DNA of 52,477 nt from the NCBI RefSeq assembly GCF_000819785.1, contig NZ_CDBK01000096.1, positions 921 to 53,397 of the forward strand, written 5' to 3'. Shown piece after piece: positions 35,966-45,202 of this stretch (position 1 is the first letter of the stretch; every line of letters begins with the position of its first letter). The DNA comes from Aeromonas caviae. GTDB taxonomy: Bacteria; Pseudomonadota; Gammaproteobacteria; Enterobacterales; Aeromonadaceae. Made by a program: the position numbers and the translations under genes. The notes beneath the pieces were generated by a model. That model did not search any database. It worked only from the letters and a program-made list of their open reading frames with translations, and was not told the origin of the DNA.

Positions 35966-37225
35966 TCACGCCTTGGCGGTGTCCACCTCGCCGAGGGGGG
36001 CGGTCTCACCCAGGCTGTCTTCGCTCTTGGCCACCACGCTCGCGGCGATGGCGTTGCCCAGCACGTTGGTGGCGGAGCGCCCCATGTCGAGGAAGTGGTC
36101 GATGCCGAGCAGCAGCAGGATGCCCGCTTCCGGGATGTGGAACTGGTTGAGGGTGGCGGCAATCACCACCAGGGAGGCGCGGGGCACCCCGGCCATTCCC
36201 TTGGAGGTGACCATCAGCAGCAGCAGCATGGTGATCTGCTGGGCCGTGGAGAGCTCGATGCCATAGGCCTGGGCGATGAACATCACCGCGAAGGTGCAGT
36301 ACATCATGGAGCCGTCCAGGTTGAAGGAGTAGCCCATGGGGAGCACGAAGCTGGCGATGCGCTTGTCACAGCCAAATTTCTCCAGCCTGTCCAGGGTTTT
36401 GGGATAGGCAGCCTCGGAGCTGGCGGTGGAGAAGGCCAGCAGGATGGGCTCGCGGATGAGGGCGAGCAGGGTCAGGATGCGGCGGCGGATGAAGAGGCTG
36501 CCCATGGCGATGAGCAGCAGCCAGAGGCAGCCGAGCGCCAGATAGAACTGGGCCATGAAGGTGCCATAGGTGGCGAGGATGCCGAGCCCCTCCTTGGCGA
36601 CCATGGCGGCGATGGCGCCAAACACCGCGAACGGGGCGAAGTTCATCACGTAGCCGGTCACCTTGAGCATGATCTCGGCGCCGCTGGCCATCAGCTTGAC
36701 CACGGGCTTGGCGTCGTCCCCCAGGGCGGCGGCGGCCAGCCCGAAGAAGAGGGAGAAGACCACGATCTGCAGGATCTCGTTGGTAGCCATCGCCTCGACC
36801 ACGCTTTTCGGGATGGCGTGGGTCACGAAATCCTTGAGGGAGATGGCAGTGGCAACCACGCCGGAGCTGGCGCCGTCATCGGGCAGGGAGAGGGAGAGCC
36901 CCACCCCGGGTTGCATCAGGTGGACCATGACCAGCCCCAGGGTCAGGGACATCAGGGAGGCGAGCATGAACCAGCCCAGAGTCTTGACGCCGATGCGGCC
37001 CACGGTGCGGGTGTCGCCCATCTTGGCGATACCGACCACGAGCGTGGTGAACACCAGGGGGGCGATGATCATCTTGATGAGGCGCAGGAAGATGTCGGTC
37101 AGCAGGGTGATGTCATCGGCAAAGCCTGCGGCCTGTGCGGGCGCGAGCAGGCGATAACCCTGCCCGGTCACGATGCCAAGCAACATCGCAATGAGGATGG
37201 CAACGGTCAACTTGTTCATTTTCAT
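35966..37225 (-). CDS. Dicarboxylate/amino acid:cation symporter (DAACS/SLC1 family)
   Basis: A 419-residue symporter with eight membrane helices and two hairpin loops. The HP1 serine motif is seen as FSTASSEAAYP, the TM7 motif as GYSFNLDGS (NMDGT in GltPh), HP2 as KGMAGVPRAS, and TM8 as DMGRSATNVLGN. The TM8 Arg suits an acidic amino acid or dicarboxylate substrate. The last residue of TM8 is Asn where Na+-coupled GltPh has Asp, as in some proton-coupled relatives, so H+ coupling is possible. That is inference. Closest functional names are GltP, GltT or DctA; I do not choose among them. Confidence 0.9.
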   Translation of the reverse strand: MKMNKLTVAILIAMLLGIVTGQGYRLLAPAQAAGFADDITLLTDIFLRLIKMIIAPLVFTTLVVGIAKMGDTRTVGRIGVKTLGWFMLASLMSLTLGLVMVHLMQPGVGLSLSLPDDGASSGVVATAISLKDFVTHAIPKSVVEAMATNEILQIVVFSLFFGLAAAALGDDAKPVVKLMASGAEIMLKVTGYVMNFAPFAVFGAIAAMVAKEGLGILATYGTFMAQFYLALGCLWLLLIAMGSLFIRRRILTLLALIREPILLAFSTASSEAAYPKTLDRLEKFGCDKRIASFVLPMGYSFNLDGSMMYCTFAVMFIAQAYGIELSTAQQITMLLLLMVTSKGMAGVPRASLVVIAATLNQFHIPEAGILLLLGIDHFLDMGRSATNVLGNAIAASVVAKSEDSLGETAPLGEVDTAKA

Positions 37226-37429
37226 GGGGGAGTTCCGGTTTCGATAGGTGCAATGCCTGTGCAGGCGGCGAGGGGCCGCCTCAGTCCTTTTTTTGTGATC
37301 CGGGCGGTGGAATCCAGACAGCCGGTGTGCTGGAGCATGCCTAATCGCGAAGGGGAAATCCAGTGACTTGTTTCGGAGTTTTGCGCTGTTGTTAGCTGCA
37401 TTTGATATGCATCTTGTGATTTATTTGTA

Positions 37430-37906
37430 TTAATCGCTGTTTATTTTAATTTTTGCGAGATAAACGGCTTCCATGCTCTGTGCGTCCCGGGGGCTGGCCT
37501 CCAGGGTGAAGACGAGCAGGGCCGAGGTGCGATGTTCCACCTGCATGTCGTCCATGAAGGTGTCTGGCTCGTACTCGTCGAACCCGAATTGGGGGCGGGT
37601 CGGGGTGACCCTGACGGCATCCCGCGACAGGGTCAGCGTCTCGACCTGAATCCAGGGGTATCCCTTTGCCAGTGCCACCTCACCGGCCCGCTTGAGCACG
37701 TATTTGCGCGCCGTTTCCCTGTCCACCAGATCGTTGCCCACAAACTCCAGTTGCCAGCGGGCCGGGCCAAGCTGGGTCTGTGAAAAACCGGTCTGGCCAT
37801 TCCAGAACGATTTTTCACTGTCATAGGCGGTGGCGCAGCCCGCGAGCTGGCCGACCAGCAGGACGCTGAGGGCAATGGTGCAGAAAGTACGAAGGGAAGG
37901 CAACAT
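37430..37906 (-). CDS. Putative lipoprotein (CC0125/CC1285-like)
   Basis: A 158-residue lipoprotein: the lipobox LAGC puts the lipidated residue at Cys24 after a hydrophobic leader. The mature part has a beta-rich segment FSQTQLGPARWQLEFVGN followed by an Ala/Leu helix with LKRAGEVALAKGYPW, the pattern of the CC0125/CC1285 lipoprotein family. No enzymatic motif is seen. It is alone, in AT-rich surroundings at its 3' side (37380-37450), and upstream of the minus-strand symporter gene by about 200 bases. Confidence 0.75.
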   Translation of the reverse strand: MLPSLRTFCTIALSVLLVGQLAGCATAYDSEKSFWNGQTGFSQTQLGPARWQLEFVGNDLVDRETARKYVLKRAGEVALAKGYPWIQVETLTLSRDAVRVTPTRPQFGFDEYEPDTFMDDMQVEHRTSALLVFTLEASPRDAQSMEAVYLAKIKINSD

Positions 37907-37987
37907 GATGCGGGCCGCTTGGCAAAGGGGGGTTTACTACAGCACAAAGGGGTTGGAGAGACAATCGCGGCGGAAGACCATAAAAGA

Positions 37988-38015
37988 AAAGGCCTTGTCG
38001 TCTGACAAGGCCTTT
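37988..38015 (-). terminator. Terminator after tRNA-Pro
   Basis: AAAGGCCTTGTC (37988-37999), loop GTCT, GACAAGGCCTTT (38004-38015); on the minus strand it ends in TTTTCTTTT. Confidence 0.88.
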
Positions 38016-38026
38016 CTCGGGGAATT

Positions 38027-38103
38027 TGGTCGGTGTGAGAGGATTCGAACCTCCGACCCTCTACACCCCATGCAGATGCGCTACCTGGCTGCGCTACACA
38101 CCG
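38027..38103 (-). tRNA. tRNA-Pro (anticodon GGG)
   Basis: The minus strand gives a full 77-base cloverleaf: acceptor CGGTGTG/CACACCG, a D arm with AGCC-AGGT-AGC, anticodon arm TCTGC-ATGGGGT-GTAGA with anticodon GGG at the loop centre, T arm GGAGG-TTCGAAT-CCTC, discriminator A and encoded CCA (38027-38029). It resembles E. coli proL. There is no second copy of its 3' end in the window, so no integrated element is indicated. Confidence 0.96.
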
Positions 38104-38265
38104 ACGGAGTCAGCTCGGCTGACGGGGAGGGAGTTTATGGAGATGCCCCGACCCTGTCAACAGGGGAAATTCAGGTTCGAGATCGTTTGCCTGCTTTGCG
38201 AGCAACTTCGGATCAAAGTGCGACCAGTGGTGCATTTTGTCGGCACCTCACCGCTGTCTTGCAGG

Positions 38266-38293
38266 AAAAACGGCCACCCGGAGGTGGCCGTTT
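38266..38293 (-). terminator. Intrinsic terminator after the dihydroorotase gene
   Basis: AAACGGCCACC (38268-38278), loop CGGA, GGTGGCCGTTT (38283-38293); on the minus strand it is followed by five T. Confidence 0.9.
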
Positions 38294-38316
38294 GGCGTGA
38301 TGTTCTCAAGCCGAGA

Positions 38317-39660
38317 TCAGCGGTTGAAGGTCAAGCGCTTGCCCAATACCTTGTCGGTGACTTGGCCGTTCTGCCAGGCAATCTGGCCGTTCACCAGGGT
38401 CATCTCGATGGTGCTCTGGAAGCGGTAGCCGTTGAACGGGGACCAGCCGCACAGGTAGAGCAGGTTGCTGTCGGTGACCACATAGGGCTTGCCGAGATCC
38501 AGCAGCACCAGGTCGGCGAAGTAGCCTTCCCGGATGTAGCCGCGATCCTGCACCTGGAAGCGCTCGGCCACCGCGTGGGAGGTCTTCTTGACGATGGTTT
38601 CCAGGCTGAAGACCCCGTTGTGGTAGAGCTCCAGCAGCGCCTGCAGGGAGTGCTGCACCAGGGGCACGCCGGACGGCGCCTTGAAGTAGCTGTTCTGCTT
38701 CTCTTCCCAGGTGTGGGGGGCGTGGTCGGTGGCGATGATGTCGAGCACGTCGTTGCGCACCGCATCCAGCAGGGCGTGCTGGTCGGCAGCGCTCTTCACC
38801 GCCGGGTTGCACTTGATCTGGCTGCCCAGGGTGTCGTAGTCCGCCTCGTTGAAGAAGAGGTGGTGGACGCACACTTCGGCGGTGATGTTCTTGTCCTTGA
38901 GATCCTTCAGATCCGGGGTGGCGGTAAAGAGTGAGAGCTCTTTCGCCGTGGTCAGGTGCAGCACGTGCAGCTTGGCGCCGTACTGCTTGGCCAGGGAGAC
39001 CGCCATGCTGGAGGATTTGTAGCAGGCGTCCGCGCTGCGGATGCGGCCGTGCTCGCGCATGGGCACGTCTTCGCCCCACTTGGCGCGAGCTTCGTCTTCC
39101 AGCACCTTGATGGACGGGGTGTCCTCGCAGTGGGTGACGATCATCACCGGGCTCTCGCGGAAGATGGCTGCCAGGGTCTCCTGGTTGTCCACCAGCATGT
39201 TGCCGGTGGAGGCCCCCATGAAGATCTTGATGCCGCAGGACTGCTTGGGATCGAGTTTCTTGATCTCTTCCAGGTTGTCGTTGGTGGCACCCAGGTAGAA
39301 GCTGTAGTTGGCGGCGGCGGAGTTGGCGGCGATCTGGTATTTGGCTTCGAGGGCGTCGATGGTGGTGGTCTGGGGATTGACGTTGGGCATTTCCATGAAG
39401 CTGGTGGTGCCACCGGCCACGGCGGCCCGGGATTCACTGGCGATGGTTCCCTTGTGGGTCAGGCCGGGTTCCCGGAAGTGGACCTGATCATCGATCATCC
39501 CGGGGATGAGATGACGGCCCGTTGCATCGATCACCACGGCATCGGGGGCACTGATGTCCGGGGCGACGCGGGCGATCCGCTCACCCTCGATCAGGACGTC
39601 GGAGGCATAGATGCGGCCTTCGTTGACCAGGGTGGCATTCTTGATAAGCAATTTGTTCAT
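38317..39660 (-). CDS. Dihydroorotase (class I-type amidohydrolase)
   Basis: A 447-residue cyclic amidohydrolase that should close carbamoyl-aspartate to dihydroorotate in pyrimidine synthesis. The first metal motif reads Asp57-Asp-Gln-Val-His61-Phe-Arg; most relatives have HxH, here Gln59 replaces the first His, as in a Bacteroidetes-type subgroup that I recall. The carbamylated lysine should be Lys145 (IKIFMGA), other ligands are His177 and His235, and the catalytic Asp312 is in TDHAPH. ATG 39660 starts the conserved MNKLLIKNAT; an in-frame start at 39729 adds 23 unrelated residues. Other amidohydrolases (hydantoinase, allantoinase) are less likely. Confidence 0.85.
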   Translation of the reverse strand: MNKLLIKNATLVNEGRIYASDVLIEGERIARVAPDISAPDAVVIDATGRHLIPGMIDDQVHFREPGLTHKGTIASESRAAVAGGTTSFMEMPNVNPQTTTIDALEAKYQIAANSAAANYSFYLGATNDNLEEIKKLDPKQSCGIKIFMGASTGNMLVDNQETLAAIFRESPVMIVTHCEDTPSIKVLEDEARAKWGEDVPMREHGRIRSADACYKSSSMAVSLAKQYGAKLHVLHLTTAKELSLFTATPDLKDLKDKNITAEVCVHHLFFNEADYDTLGSQIKCNPAVKSAADQHALLDAVRNDVLDIIATDHAPHTWEEKQNSYFKAPSGVPLVQHSLQALLELYHNGVFSLETIVKKTSHAVAERFQVQDRGYIREGYFADLVLLDLGKPYVVTDSNLLYLCGWSPFNGYRFQSTIEMTLVNGQIAWQNGQVTDKVLGKRLTFNR

Positions 39661-39739
39661 GGGGGGTTCCAGTTCCTTTGCCGATAATCCGGGGTCATAA
39701 TATCGCAAACTGCACTTTCTCTGTAGCAAGGCCTGAGTA

Positions 39740-40624
39740 ATGAAGTTATTTGTTAGAGATTTGACTGTGATCGATTCCAGCTATTTATGCGAGCGCCGCG
39801 GCATGGTGGGCGAGAGCTGGCTGGTGGACATCGAGATGAGTGGCGAGCTCAACGAGATGAGCATGCTGCTGGACTTCGGTCGGGTGAAGAAGCTCATCAA
39901 GTCGATCATCGATGAAGAGGTGGATCACAAGCTGCTGGTGCCGACGGAATGTCCCCTGGTCCATGTCCACGCGCTGGAGAACGACGAGAGCACCGTGGAT
40001 CTGCTGCGTCCGGGTCGCGCCATTCACCTGCGTTGCCCGGCCCAGGGCTTTGCCTTCATTCCGGCCCCCCAGGTGGATAAAGAGTCGGTGACCCGCTATC
40101 TGCTGGGGGTACTGGCCAAGCGCCTGCCCGGCAACATCAAGGATCTCTCCCTGACGTTGCGCCAGGAGCGCATCGAGGGCGCCTTCTACCACTACAGCCA
40201 CGGCCTCAAGAAGCACGACGGCAACTGCCAGCGCATCGCCCACGGCCACCGCTCTCCCGTCGAGATCCTGGTGAACGGGGAGCGTGACGAGGAGCTGGAG
40301 TTCAACTGGGCCGAGCGCTGGGCCGACATCTACCTGGGCACCGAAGAGGACAGGGTGGCCCTTGGCGAACTCGTCCTGAGCGAGCGGGCCGAGGCGTCAC
40401 TGAAAGAAGGGAACGCTCACTACATCGGCTTCAAGTACGTGGCGCCCCAGGGGCTGTTCCAGCTCGCCATGCCGGCGGCGGAGGTGGAGATGATCGATAC
40501 CGACACCACCATCGAGCTGCTGGCCCACTACATCGCCCGCGAAGTGAAGAAGCAGGTAGGGGACAAGTTCGTCAAGATTGTCGCCTATGAAGGGGTCGGC
40601 AAGGGCGCCATCGCCTACGCCTGA
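39740..40624 (+). CDS. Tandem PTPS-type protein (6-carboxytetrahydropterin synthase family)
   Basis: A 294-residue protein with two 6-pyruvoyl-tetrahydropterin synthase-like halves. The C-terminal half (about 145-294) keeps the zinc and catalytic pattern: HYSHG, then NCQRIAHGHRS with Cys and His-Gly-His, and a late conserved acid in VAYEGVGKGA. The N-terminal half (about 1-120) has the fold's LLDFGRVKKLIKSII and DHKLL stretches but lacks the HGH zinc site (it reads RRGMVGESW). Single-domain relatives make the queuosine precursor CPH4 or act in folate/pterin pathways. No queuosine gene is adjacent, so the role is open. It is divergent from the dihydroorotase. Confidence 0.8.
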   Translation: MKLFVRDLTVIDSSYLCERRGMVGESWLVDIEMSGELNEMSMLLDFGRVKKLIKSIIDEEVDHKLLVPTECPLVHVHALENDESTVDLLRPGRAIHLRCPAQGFAFIPAPQVDKESVTRYLLGVLAKRLPGNIKDLSLTLRQERIEGAFYHYSHGLKKHDGNCQRIAHGHRSPVEILVNGERDEELEFNWAERWADIYLGTEEDRVALGELVLSERAEASLKEGNAHYIGFKYVAPQGLFQLAMPAAEVEMIDTDTTIELLAHYIAREVKKQVGDKFVKIVAYEGVGKGAIAYA

Positions 40625-40643
40625 TCCCGCGCCACATGCCAGT

Positions 40644-40675
40644 AAAAAACAAGGCCCCGCCAATGCGGGGCCTTG
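40644..40675 (-). terminator. Intrinsic terminator after the chemoreceptor gene
   Basis: CAAGGCCCCGC (40650-40660), loop CAAT, GCGGGGCCTTG (40665-40675); on the minus strand six T follow. Confidence 0.9.
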
Positions 40676-40694
40676 TCGTATCGGGTCGTGGCCA

Positions 40695-42707
40695 TCAGGC
40701 ACTGAGGCGGAAGCGCTGGACCAGCCCCTCCTGCTGCTCGGCAAGGGAGTCGAGCTGCTGGCTGGTCTCGGCGACCCGCTCTATGCCCTGATAGTTGAGA
40801 TCCGAGATGTCGGAGATGCGGTTGAGGTTGGTGGCGATGTCGGCGCTGGTGGCCTGCTGCTGCTCGGCGGCGGAGGCTATCTGGCTCGACATGTCGCTGA
40901 TGAGCACCACGATGCCCTGCACCTCTTCCATGGCGTTGTTGGCCTGGGAGCTCTGATCCACGCAACTGTCCATCTCGCGGGAGCACTCCTGCATCACGTT
41001 GACCGCCCGGGCGACGCCTTGCTGCAGGTTCTCGATCATGGTCTGGATTTCGCTGGTGGACTGGGCGGTGCGGCCAGCCAGGTTGCGCACCTCGTCGGCC
41101 ACCACCGCAAACCCGCGTCCCTGCTCGCCGGCACGGGCCGCCTCGATGGCGGCGTTGAGGGCCAGCAGGTTGGTCTGCTCGGCGATGCCGCGGATGACGT
41201 CGAGGATGTTGCCAATCTGGCCGCTCATGGCGCTCACGTCGCCAATCACCTTGCCGGTCTGCTGCAGCTTGCCCGCGAGCTGATGGGTGGTGGTGATGTT
41301 GCCTGCCATCACCTTGCGCCCCATCTCGGAGGCTTTCTCCACATCCTGCACCCGCTCCAGGGTCTGGTTGGCGGCCTGGGCCACCTCCCGCACCGAGGCC
41401 TCCATCTGGGTCATGGCGGCGGCGACCGAGGCGGTCTCCTGACGCTGTTTCTCCAGATCCGCCCGCACCGATTCGGTGGTGTGGCGGTTGTCGTGGGCGG
41501 CGCTGTTGAGCTGGGTCGACGCCTGGGAGAGCTGCTTTAGCACATCCCCCATCTGGTGGATCAGCAGGTTGATCTGGCTGGCGAGCTGGCCGAATTCGTT
41601 CTGGCTCTTGAAGCCGACCCGCTGGGTCATGTCACCCTGGGTCACCTCGGTCAGCACCCGCAGCAGCTCTTTCAGGGGGCGGCGGATGGCTTTGCCTAGG
41701 GTGAAGGCCACCAGGATGGCGACGAAAATGGCGATGGCGATGCTGATCCCCTGGGTCAGGGTACTCTGGGTCTGCACCCGATCGGAGGCCTGGATGCTGG
41801 CGTTCATCAGCTGCTGGCTCTGGGCGGTGATCCCCTCCAGCTTGTTCTGGATGCTGAGGATGAGTTGGCTCGCCTGCTTGCTCTGCTCGCGCATGGCCTG
41901 CTGCTGCTTCATCAGGGCCAGGTATTGGGAGAGCACGCCGTCATTGCCCGTGGTGTCGCGCACGAAGCCATGGACGTAGTGGCCCATGTTGTTGTCGAAG
42001 TCCTTGAGCTCCCCCTGGAGATCCTTGATGGTGCTGTTGAAGCCCTCGATCTGCATCTTGTTGCGCTTGAGCGCCGCCTCGATGGGGGCGGGGATGCTCT
42101 GGTTGAGGGCATCCATGGTGGAGAGCTCGATGGCGGAGAGCTTGGTGGTCAGGGTCTCGGAGAGCATCTTGATGAAGCTGTCGTCGATGGTGACCATCAT
42201 GTCCCCCAGGTTCTTCTTGAACTGGGGCAGGCTGACCTGGAACTGGCCCTTGGCCTGATTGACCTTGTGCAGCCGGGTGAGCAGGGCCTCGTGTTCGCCG
42301 GGCAGGGTCTGGGTCAGTTGCAGGTAGTCATCCACCAGCTTGACGAGGGCAGTCATGTCCGCCTGCAACTGGGGATGAACCGCCACCTGCTGTTTGAGGC
42401 TGGCGACCATCTTGTCGACCTGGCCCTTGGCCTGTTGCAACTCGGCCACTTCCGCCGGCAGTTGCTTGAGATCCTGCTCGGTTAGCACGTCGGTGAGCCA
42501 TTTGTTGGCGCTGAGCAGGCTTATCTGGGTCTGGCTGCTGGCGAGTACCAGCGGCATGGACTCCTGGGTCACCTGATCCAGGGCGCCGCTGAGTTCGCTC
42601 TGGCCGCGAAAGGTCAGTACCGCACTGGCGACCATGACGGCGACCAGGATGGCAAAGCCCAGATAGACTCTCTGTAGGATCGAGAGGTCTGACATTGTTT
42701 GTTTCAT
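40695..42707 (-). CDS. Methyl-accepting chemotaxis protein, transmembrane
   Basis: A 670-residue chemoreceptor. One membrane helix at about 10-32, a long helical periplasmic sensor (about 35-305), a second helix at about 310-333, HAMP (about 335-385) and the MCP signalling domain (to about 665) with the tip [16 protein letters not shown]. The periplasmic part lacks a recognisable Cache or four-helix-bundle signature, so the ligand is unknown. ATG 42707 is preferred to ATG 42695. On its strand ACCGATAG (42822-42815), with a poor TTCA 15 bases before, is a weak FliA (sigma-28) promoter candidate. Confidence 0.92.
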   Translation of the reverse strand: MKQTMSDLSILQRVYLGFAILVAVMVASAVLTFRGQSELSGALDQVTQESMPLVLASSQTQISLLSANKWLTDVLTEQDLKQLPAEVAELQQAKGQVDKMVASLKQQVAVHPQLQADMTALVKLVDDYLQLTQTLPGEHEALLTRLHKVNQAKGQFQVSLPQFKKNLGDMMVTIDDSFIKMLSETLTTKLSAIELSTMDALNQSIPAPIEAALKRNKMQIEGFNSTIKDLQGELKDFDNNMGHYVHGFVRDTTGNDGVLSQYLALMKQQQAMREQSKQASQLILSIQNKLEGITAQSQQLMNASIQASDRVQTQSTLTQGISIAIAIFVAILVAFTLGKAIRRPLKELLRVLTEVTQGDMTQRVGFKSQNEFGQLASQINLLIHQMGDVLKQLSQASTQLNSAAHDNRHTTESVRADLEKQRQETASVAAAMTQMEASVREVAQAANQTLERVQDVEKASEMGRKVMAGNITTTHQLAGKLQQTGKVIGDVSAMSGQIGNILDVIRGIAEQTNLLALNAAIEAARAGEQGRGFAVVADEVRNLAGRTAQSTSEIQTMIENLQQGVARAVNVMQECSREMDSCVDQSSQANNAMEEVQGIVVLISDMSSQIASAAEQQQATSADIATNLNRISDISDLNYQGIERVAETSQQLDSLAEQQEGLVQRFRLSA

Positions 42708-42963
42708 TATTGTCCCGCTGTCTGTGCAAAAGTCCCTTGCCTGAGTACCCCGTCCCTTTGATACCCTGCATGCCCCGAAGGGGATGCCGTTGTGGTTCGC
42801 GGGACGTCTCCTCGCTATCGGTATTCTTCACAATAACTGAAGCGATTGGGACAACGGCTGTGCCAAATGTCGGCTTGTGTCACACTTGGCGCGTTGCGGC
42901 GGCCTGTTTGGGAGCCGCTTGAGCTTTGTATTGAATTTTCTTTTTCCTATAAAGGAGTTACCC

Positions 42964-43314
42964 ATGGCGCAAGAAACCATTTTCAGCAAAATCATCCGCA
43001 AGGAGATCCCCGCCGACATCCTTTATCAAGACGATCTGGTGACCGCGTTTCGCGACATCCAGCCCAAGGCCAAGACCCATATCCTGATCATTCCCAACGT
43101 GCTCATCCCCACCGTCAACGACGTGGAGCCGGATCACGAGCTGGCGCTGGGCCGGATGTTCACCGTGGCCCGCAAGCTCGCCAGCGACGCGGGCATCGCC
43201 GAGGACGGCTACCGCCTCATCATGAACTGCAACCGCCACGGCGGGCAGGAGGTCTATCACATCCACCTGCACCTGGTCGGTGGCGAGCCCCTGGGACCCC
43301 TGCTGAGCCTGTGA
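42964..43314 (+). CDS. hinT: HIT-family nucleotide-binding hydrolase HinT
   Basis: A 116-residue histidine-triad protein (E. coli HinT 119). The triad is HIHLHL near the C-terminus, with the middle His as nucleophile; the N-terminus has [20 protein letters not shown] typical of HinT. It hydrolyses purine nucleoside phosphoramidates. A strong AAAGGAG precedes the ATG. Its stop codon overlaps the start of the next lipoprotein gene (TGATG). The following order (lipoprotein, ycfL, lpoB, thiK) is close to E. coli hinT-ycfL-lpoB-thiK. Confidence 0.96.
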   Translation: MAQETIFSKIIRKEIPADILYQDDLVTAFRDIQPKAKTHILIIPNVLIPTVNDVEPDHELALGRMFTVARKLASDAGIAEDGYRLIMNCNRHGGQEVYHIHLHLVGGEPLGPLLSL

Positions 43315-44735
43315 TGCGCCTCGTCCCGTCGACCGGCCTGCTGTTGGCCGGTCTGCTGCTGGGGGGCTGTGCCTCCCAGTGGAAAGACATGTTCGTCTCC
43401 TACTCGGATCAGATGGTGCCCCTGCGCAACCAGCTGCTGCTGGGCCATGCCGCCGAGGCCCTGCCCGAGGTGCGCGAATCGACCCCGGGGGACGACACCT
43501 TCGTGCTCGACCAGCTGGAGAAGGGGCGCATCGCCTGGCTGGCGGGTCAGGACGGCCCCAGCAAGCAGGCCTTTGCCGCCGCCGACAGCCGGCTTGTGTG
43601 GGAAGACAGTCAGGCCGAGTACCGCCTGAGCCAGGGACTGGCCCAGGCGGGCAGCCTGCTCACCAACGATCAGACCCTGGCTTACCAGGCGCCCGATTAC
43701 GAGCGCACCATGCTGCACCACTATCTGGCGCTCAACTACTTGCAGCGCGGGGATGCCGACGGCGCCCTGGTAGAGGTGCGCCGTGCCAACCAGGTGCAGG
43801 AGCAGGCCCTTAAACGGCGGGCCGACGAGGTGCGCAAGGCCGCGCAGGAGGGGGCGCAGGAGGACGAAGCCGGGGAGATGCGCCAGCTGATGTCGCGCGG
43901 CGCCCCCGAGCTCGATCGCCTGATAGGCCAGGTGAAAAACGGTTTCCAGAACGCCTACACCTTCTATTTCTCCGGCGTGCTCTACGAGGCGGCCGGGGAT
44001 CTCAACGATGCCTGGGTCGATTACCAGCGCGGCTACCAGATAGCGCCGGACAACCAGAGTCTGCAGGATGCCTTGCTGCGCCTGGCCCGGCTTCGCGGCT
44101 CTCCCGAGGAGCTCAAGGAGACCGAGCAACGGATGGGCCGCAAGGCGCCGCAGCCGGTCAAGGATGAAGGACAGCTTGTGGTGCTGTTTGAAGATGGCCT
44201 CATCCCGGCGCGCCGGGAGCTCTTCCTGCCGCTGCCCATCTCCACCTCCAGCGGCGATTTTCGTACCTTTACCGTGGCGGTGCCCTATTACGACAATCGG
44301 GCCAGCGATGGCGCCCCGCTCACCCTGTCGGTGGGCAAGGGGGTGGCGCAGACCAGCGAGCTGGTGAGGCTGGAGGCGCTGGCGGCCAAGGATCTGCAGG
44401 AGCGGCTGCCCGGCATGCTGACCCGGCAGGCCCTGCGGCTGGTGGCCAAGGAGCAGGTGCGGCGCACCGCCGCCAAGGAGGGGGGGGATGTGGGCAACAT
44501 CCTGGTGGGGATCTTCAACACCCTCTCGGAGCGGGCGGATACCCGCAGCTGGCTGACGCTGCCCGCCAAGGCCTCGAGCTGGCAGGGGATGGTCCCGGCC
44601 GGGAACGTCACCCTGACCCTGGGGGCGGGCAGCGCCATGCGTACCCTGCCACTCAGCGTCCACGCCGGGCGCACCACCCTGGTGTGGGTACAGCGCCTGG
44701 GGAGCGGGCTCACGACCCGGGTGATGCCCCTCTAG
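43314..44735 (+). CDS. Large lipoprotein, COG3014-like, with TPR-type helical repeats
   Basis: A 473-residue lipoprotein; LLGGC sets Cys19 as the lipidated residue. The mature part has helical repeats (for example LALNYLQRGDADGALVEVRRA and VLYEAAGDLNDAWVDYQRGY, both TPR-like) up to about 270, then a beta-rich C-terminal domain. The ATG at 43314 overlaps the hinT stop, so it is coupled to hinT. E. coli lacks this gene between hinT and ycfL. With neighbours YcfL and LpoB it may belong to an outer-membrane assembly around peptidoglycan synthesis, which is inference from position. Confidence 0.82.
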   Translation: MRLVPSTGLLLAGLLLGGCASQWKDMFVSYSDQMVPLRNQLLLGHAAEALPEVRESTPGDDTFVLDQLEKGRIAWLAGQDGPSKQAFAAADSRLVWEDSQAEYRLSQGLAQAGSLLTNDQTLAYQAPDYERTMLHHYLALNYLQRGDADGALVEVRRANQVQEQALKRRADEVRKAAQEGAQEDEAGEMRQLMSRGAPELDRLIGQVKNGFQNAYTFYFSGVLYEAAGDLNDAWVDYQRGYQIAPDNQSLQDALLRLARLRGSPEELKETEQRMGRKAPQPVKDEGQLVVLFEDGLIPARRELFLPLPISTSSGDFRTFTVAVPYYDNRASDGAPLTLSVGKGVAQTSELVRLEALAAKDLQERLPGMLTRQALRLVAKEQVRRTAAKEGGDVGNILVGIFNTLSERADTRSWLTLPAKASSWQGMVPAGNVTLTLGAGSAMRTLPLSVHAGRTTLVWVQRLGSGLTTRVMPL

Positions 44736-44803
44736 GGGGAACCGGATATGGCAACTCAGATGAATGACCGGTCAGGCCGACGGCCACCGGCAAGGAGAAC
44801 AAG

Positions 44804-45202
44804 ATGAAAGCACAAGGGTTGGCCCTGGGCCTGGTTCTGCTGCTGACGGGCTGTGCCACCAATACTTCCGGCGTGGCGCTCTATGGCGCGGCCGGTGCGG
44901 CGGCGGTGGCCGAGCAGCATCAAAACGTCAACGTCACCCTGACCGAACTCAGCCGGCGCCAGCAGAACGGCCTGTTGCAGGTCAACGTGGCGGCGGCCAG
45001 TACCCAGCGTGGTGACAACACGCTGCAATATCTCTTCTACTGGTATGACGACGCGGGGCAGGAGGTGGCCAGCGATGGCCGCGGCTGGACCCCCCTCAAG
45101 CTGCATGGCTACCAGACCCGCACCCTGTCCGCCCTGGCGCCGAGCCCGGCTGCACGGGGTTACCGGATTTACGTTCGCGAAGTGATGGAGGAATCCTACT
45201 GA
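44804..45202 (+). CDS. ycfL: YcfL-family lipoprotein
   Basis: A 132-residue lipoprotein with lipobox LLTGC (Cys17). The mature domain has the YcfL pattern LTELSRRQQNGLLQVNVAAA and QYLFYWYDDAGQEV, a beta-sandwich-type stretch. Function is unknown, but it neighbours lpoB in many gammaproteobacteria. An AAGGAG precedes the ATG. Its stop overlaps the lpoB start (TGATG). Confidence 0.9.
   Translation: MKAQGLALGLVLLLTGCATNTSGVALYGAAGAAAVAEQHQNVNVTLTELSRRQQNGLLQVNVAAASTQRGDNTLQYLFYWYDDAGQEVASDGRGWTPLKLHGYQTRTLSALAPSPAARGYRIYVREVMEESY

Noticed and set aside
37263..37294. Plus-strand terminator upstream of the DAACS gene (AGGCGGC/GCCGCCT then T7)
   Set aside because: Six bases separate the stem from the T run and there is no plus-strand gene or RNA to end, so it is not a canonical terminator.
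38027..38316. tRNA-Pro as an attachment site for an integrated element
   Set aside because: No integrase gene and no second copy of the tRNA 3' end were seen in the window.
42926..42953. TTGTAT-N16-TATAAA as a hinT promoter
   Set aside because: Its -10 overlaps the hinT ribosome site and would start the transcript a few bases before the ATG, so it is unlikely to be the working promoter.
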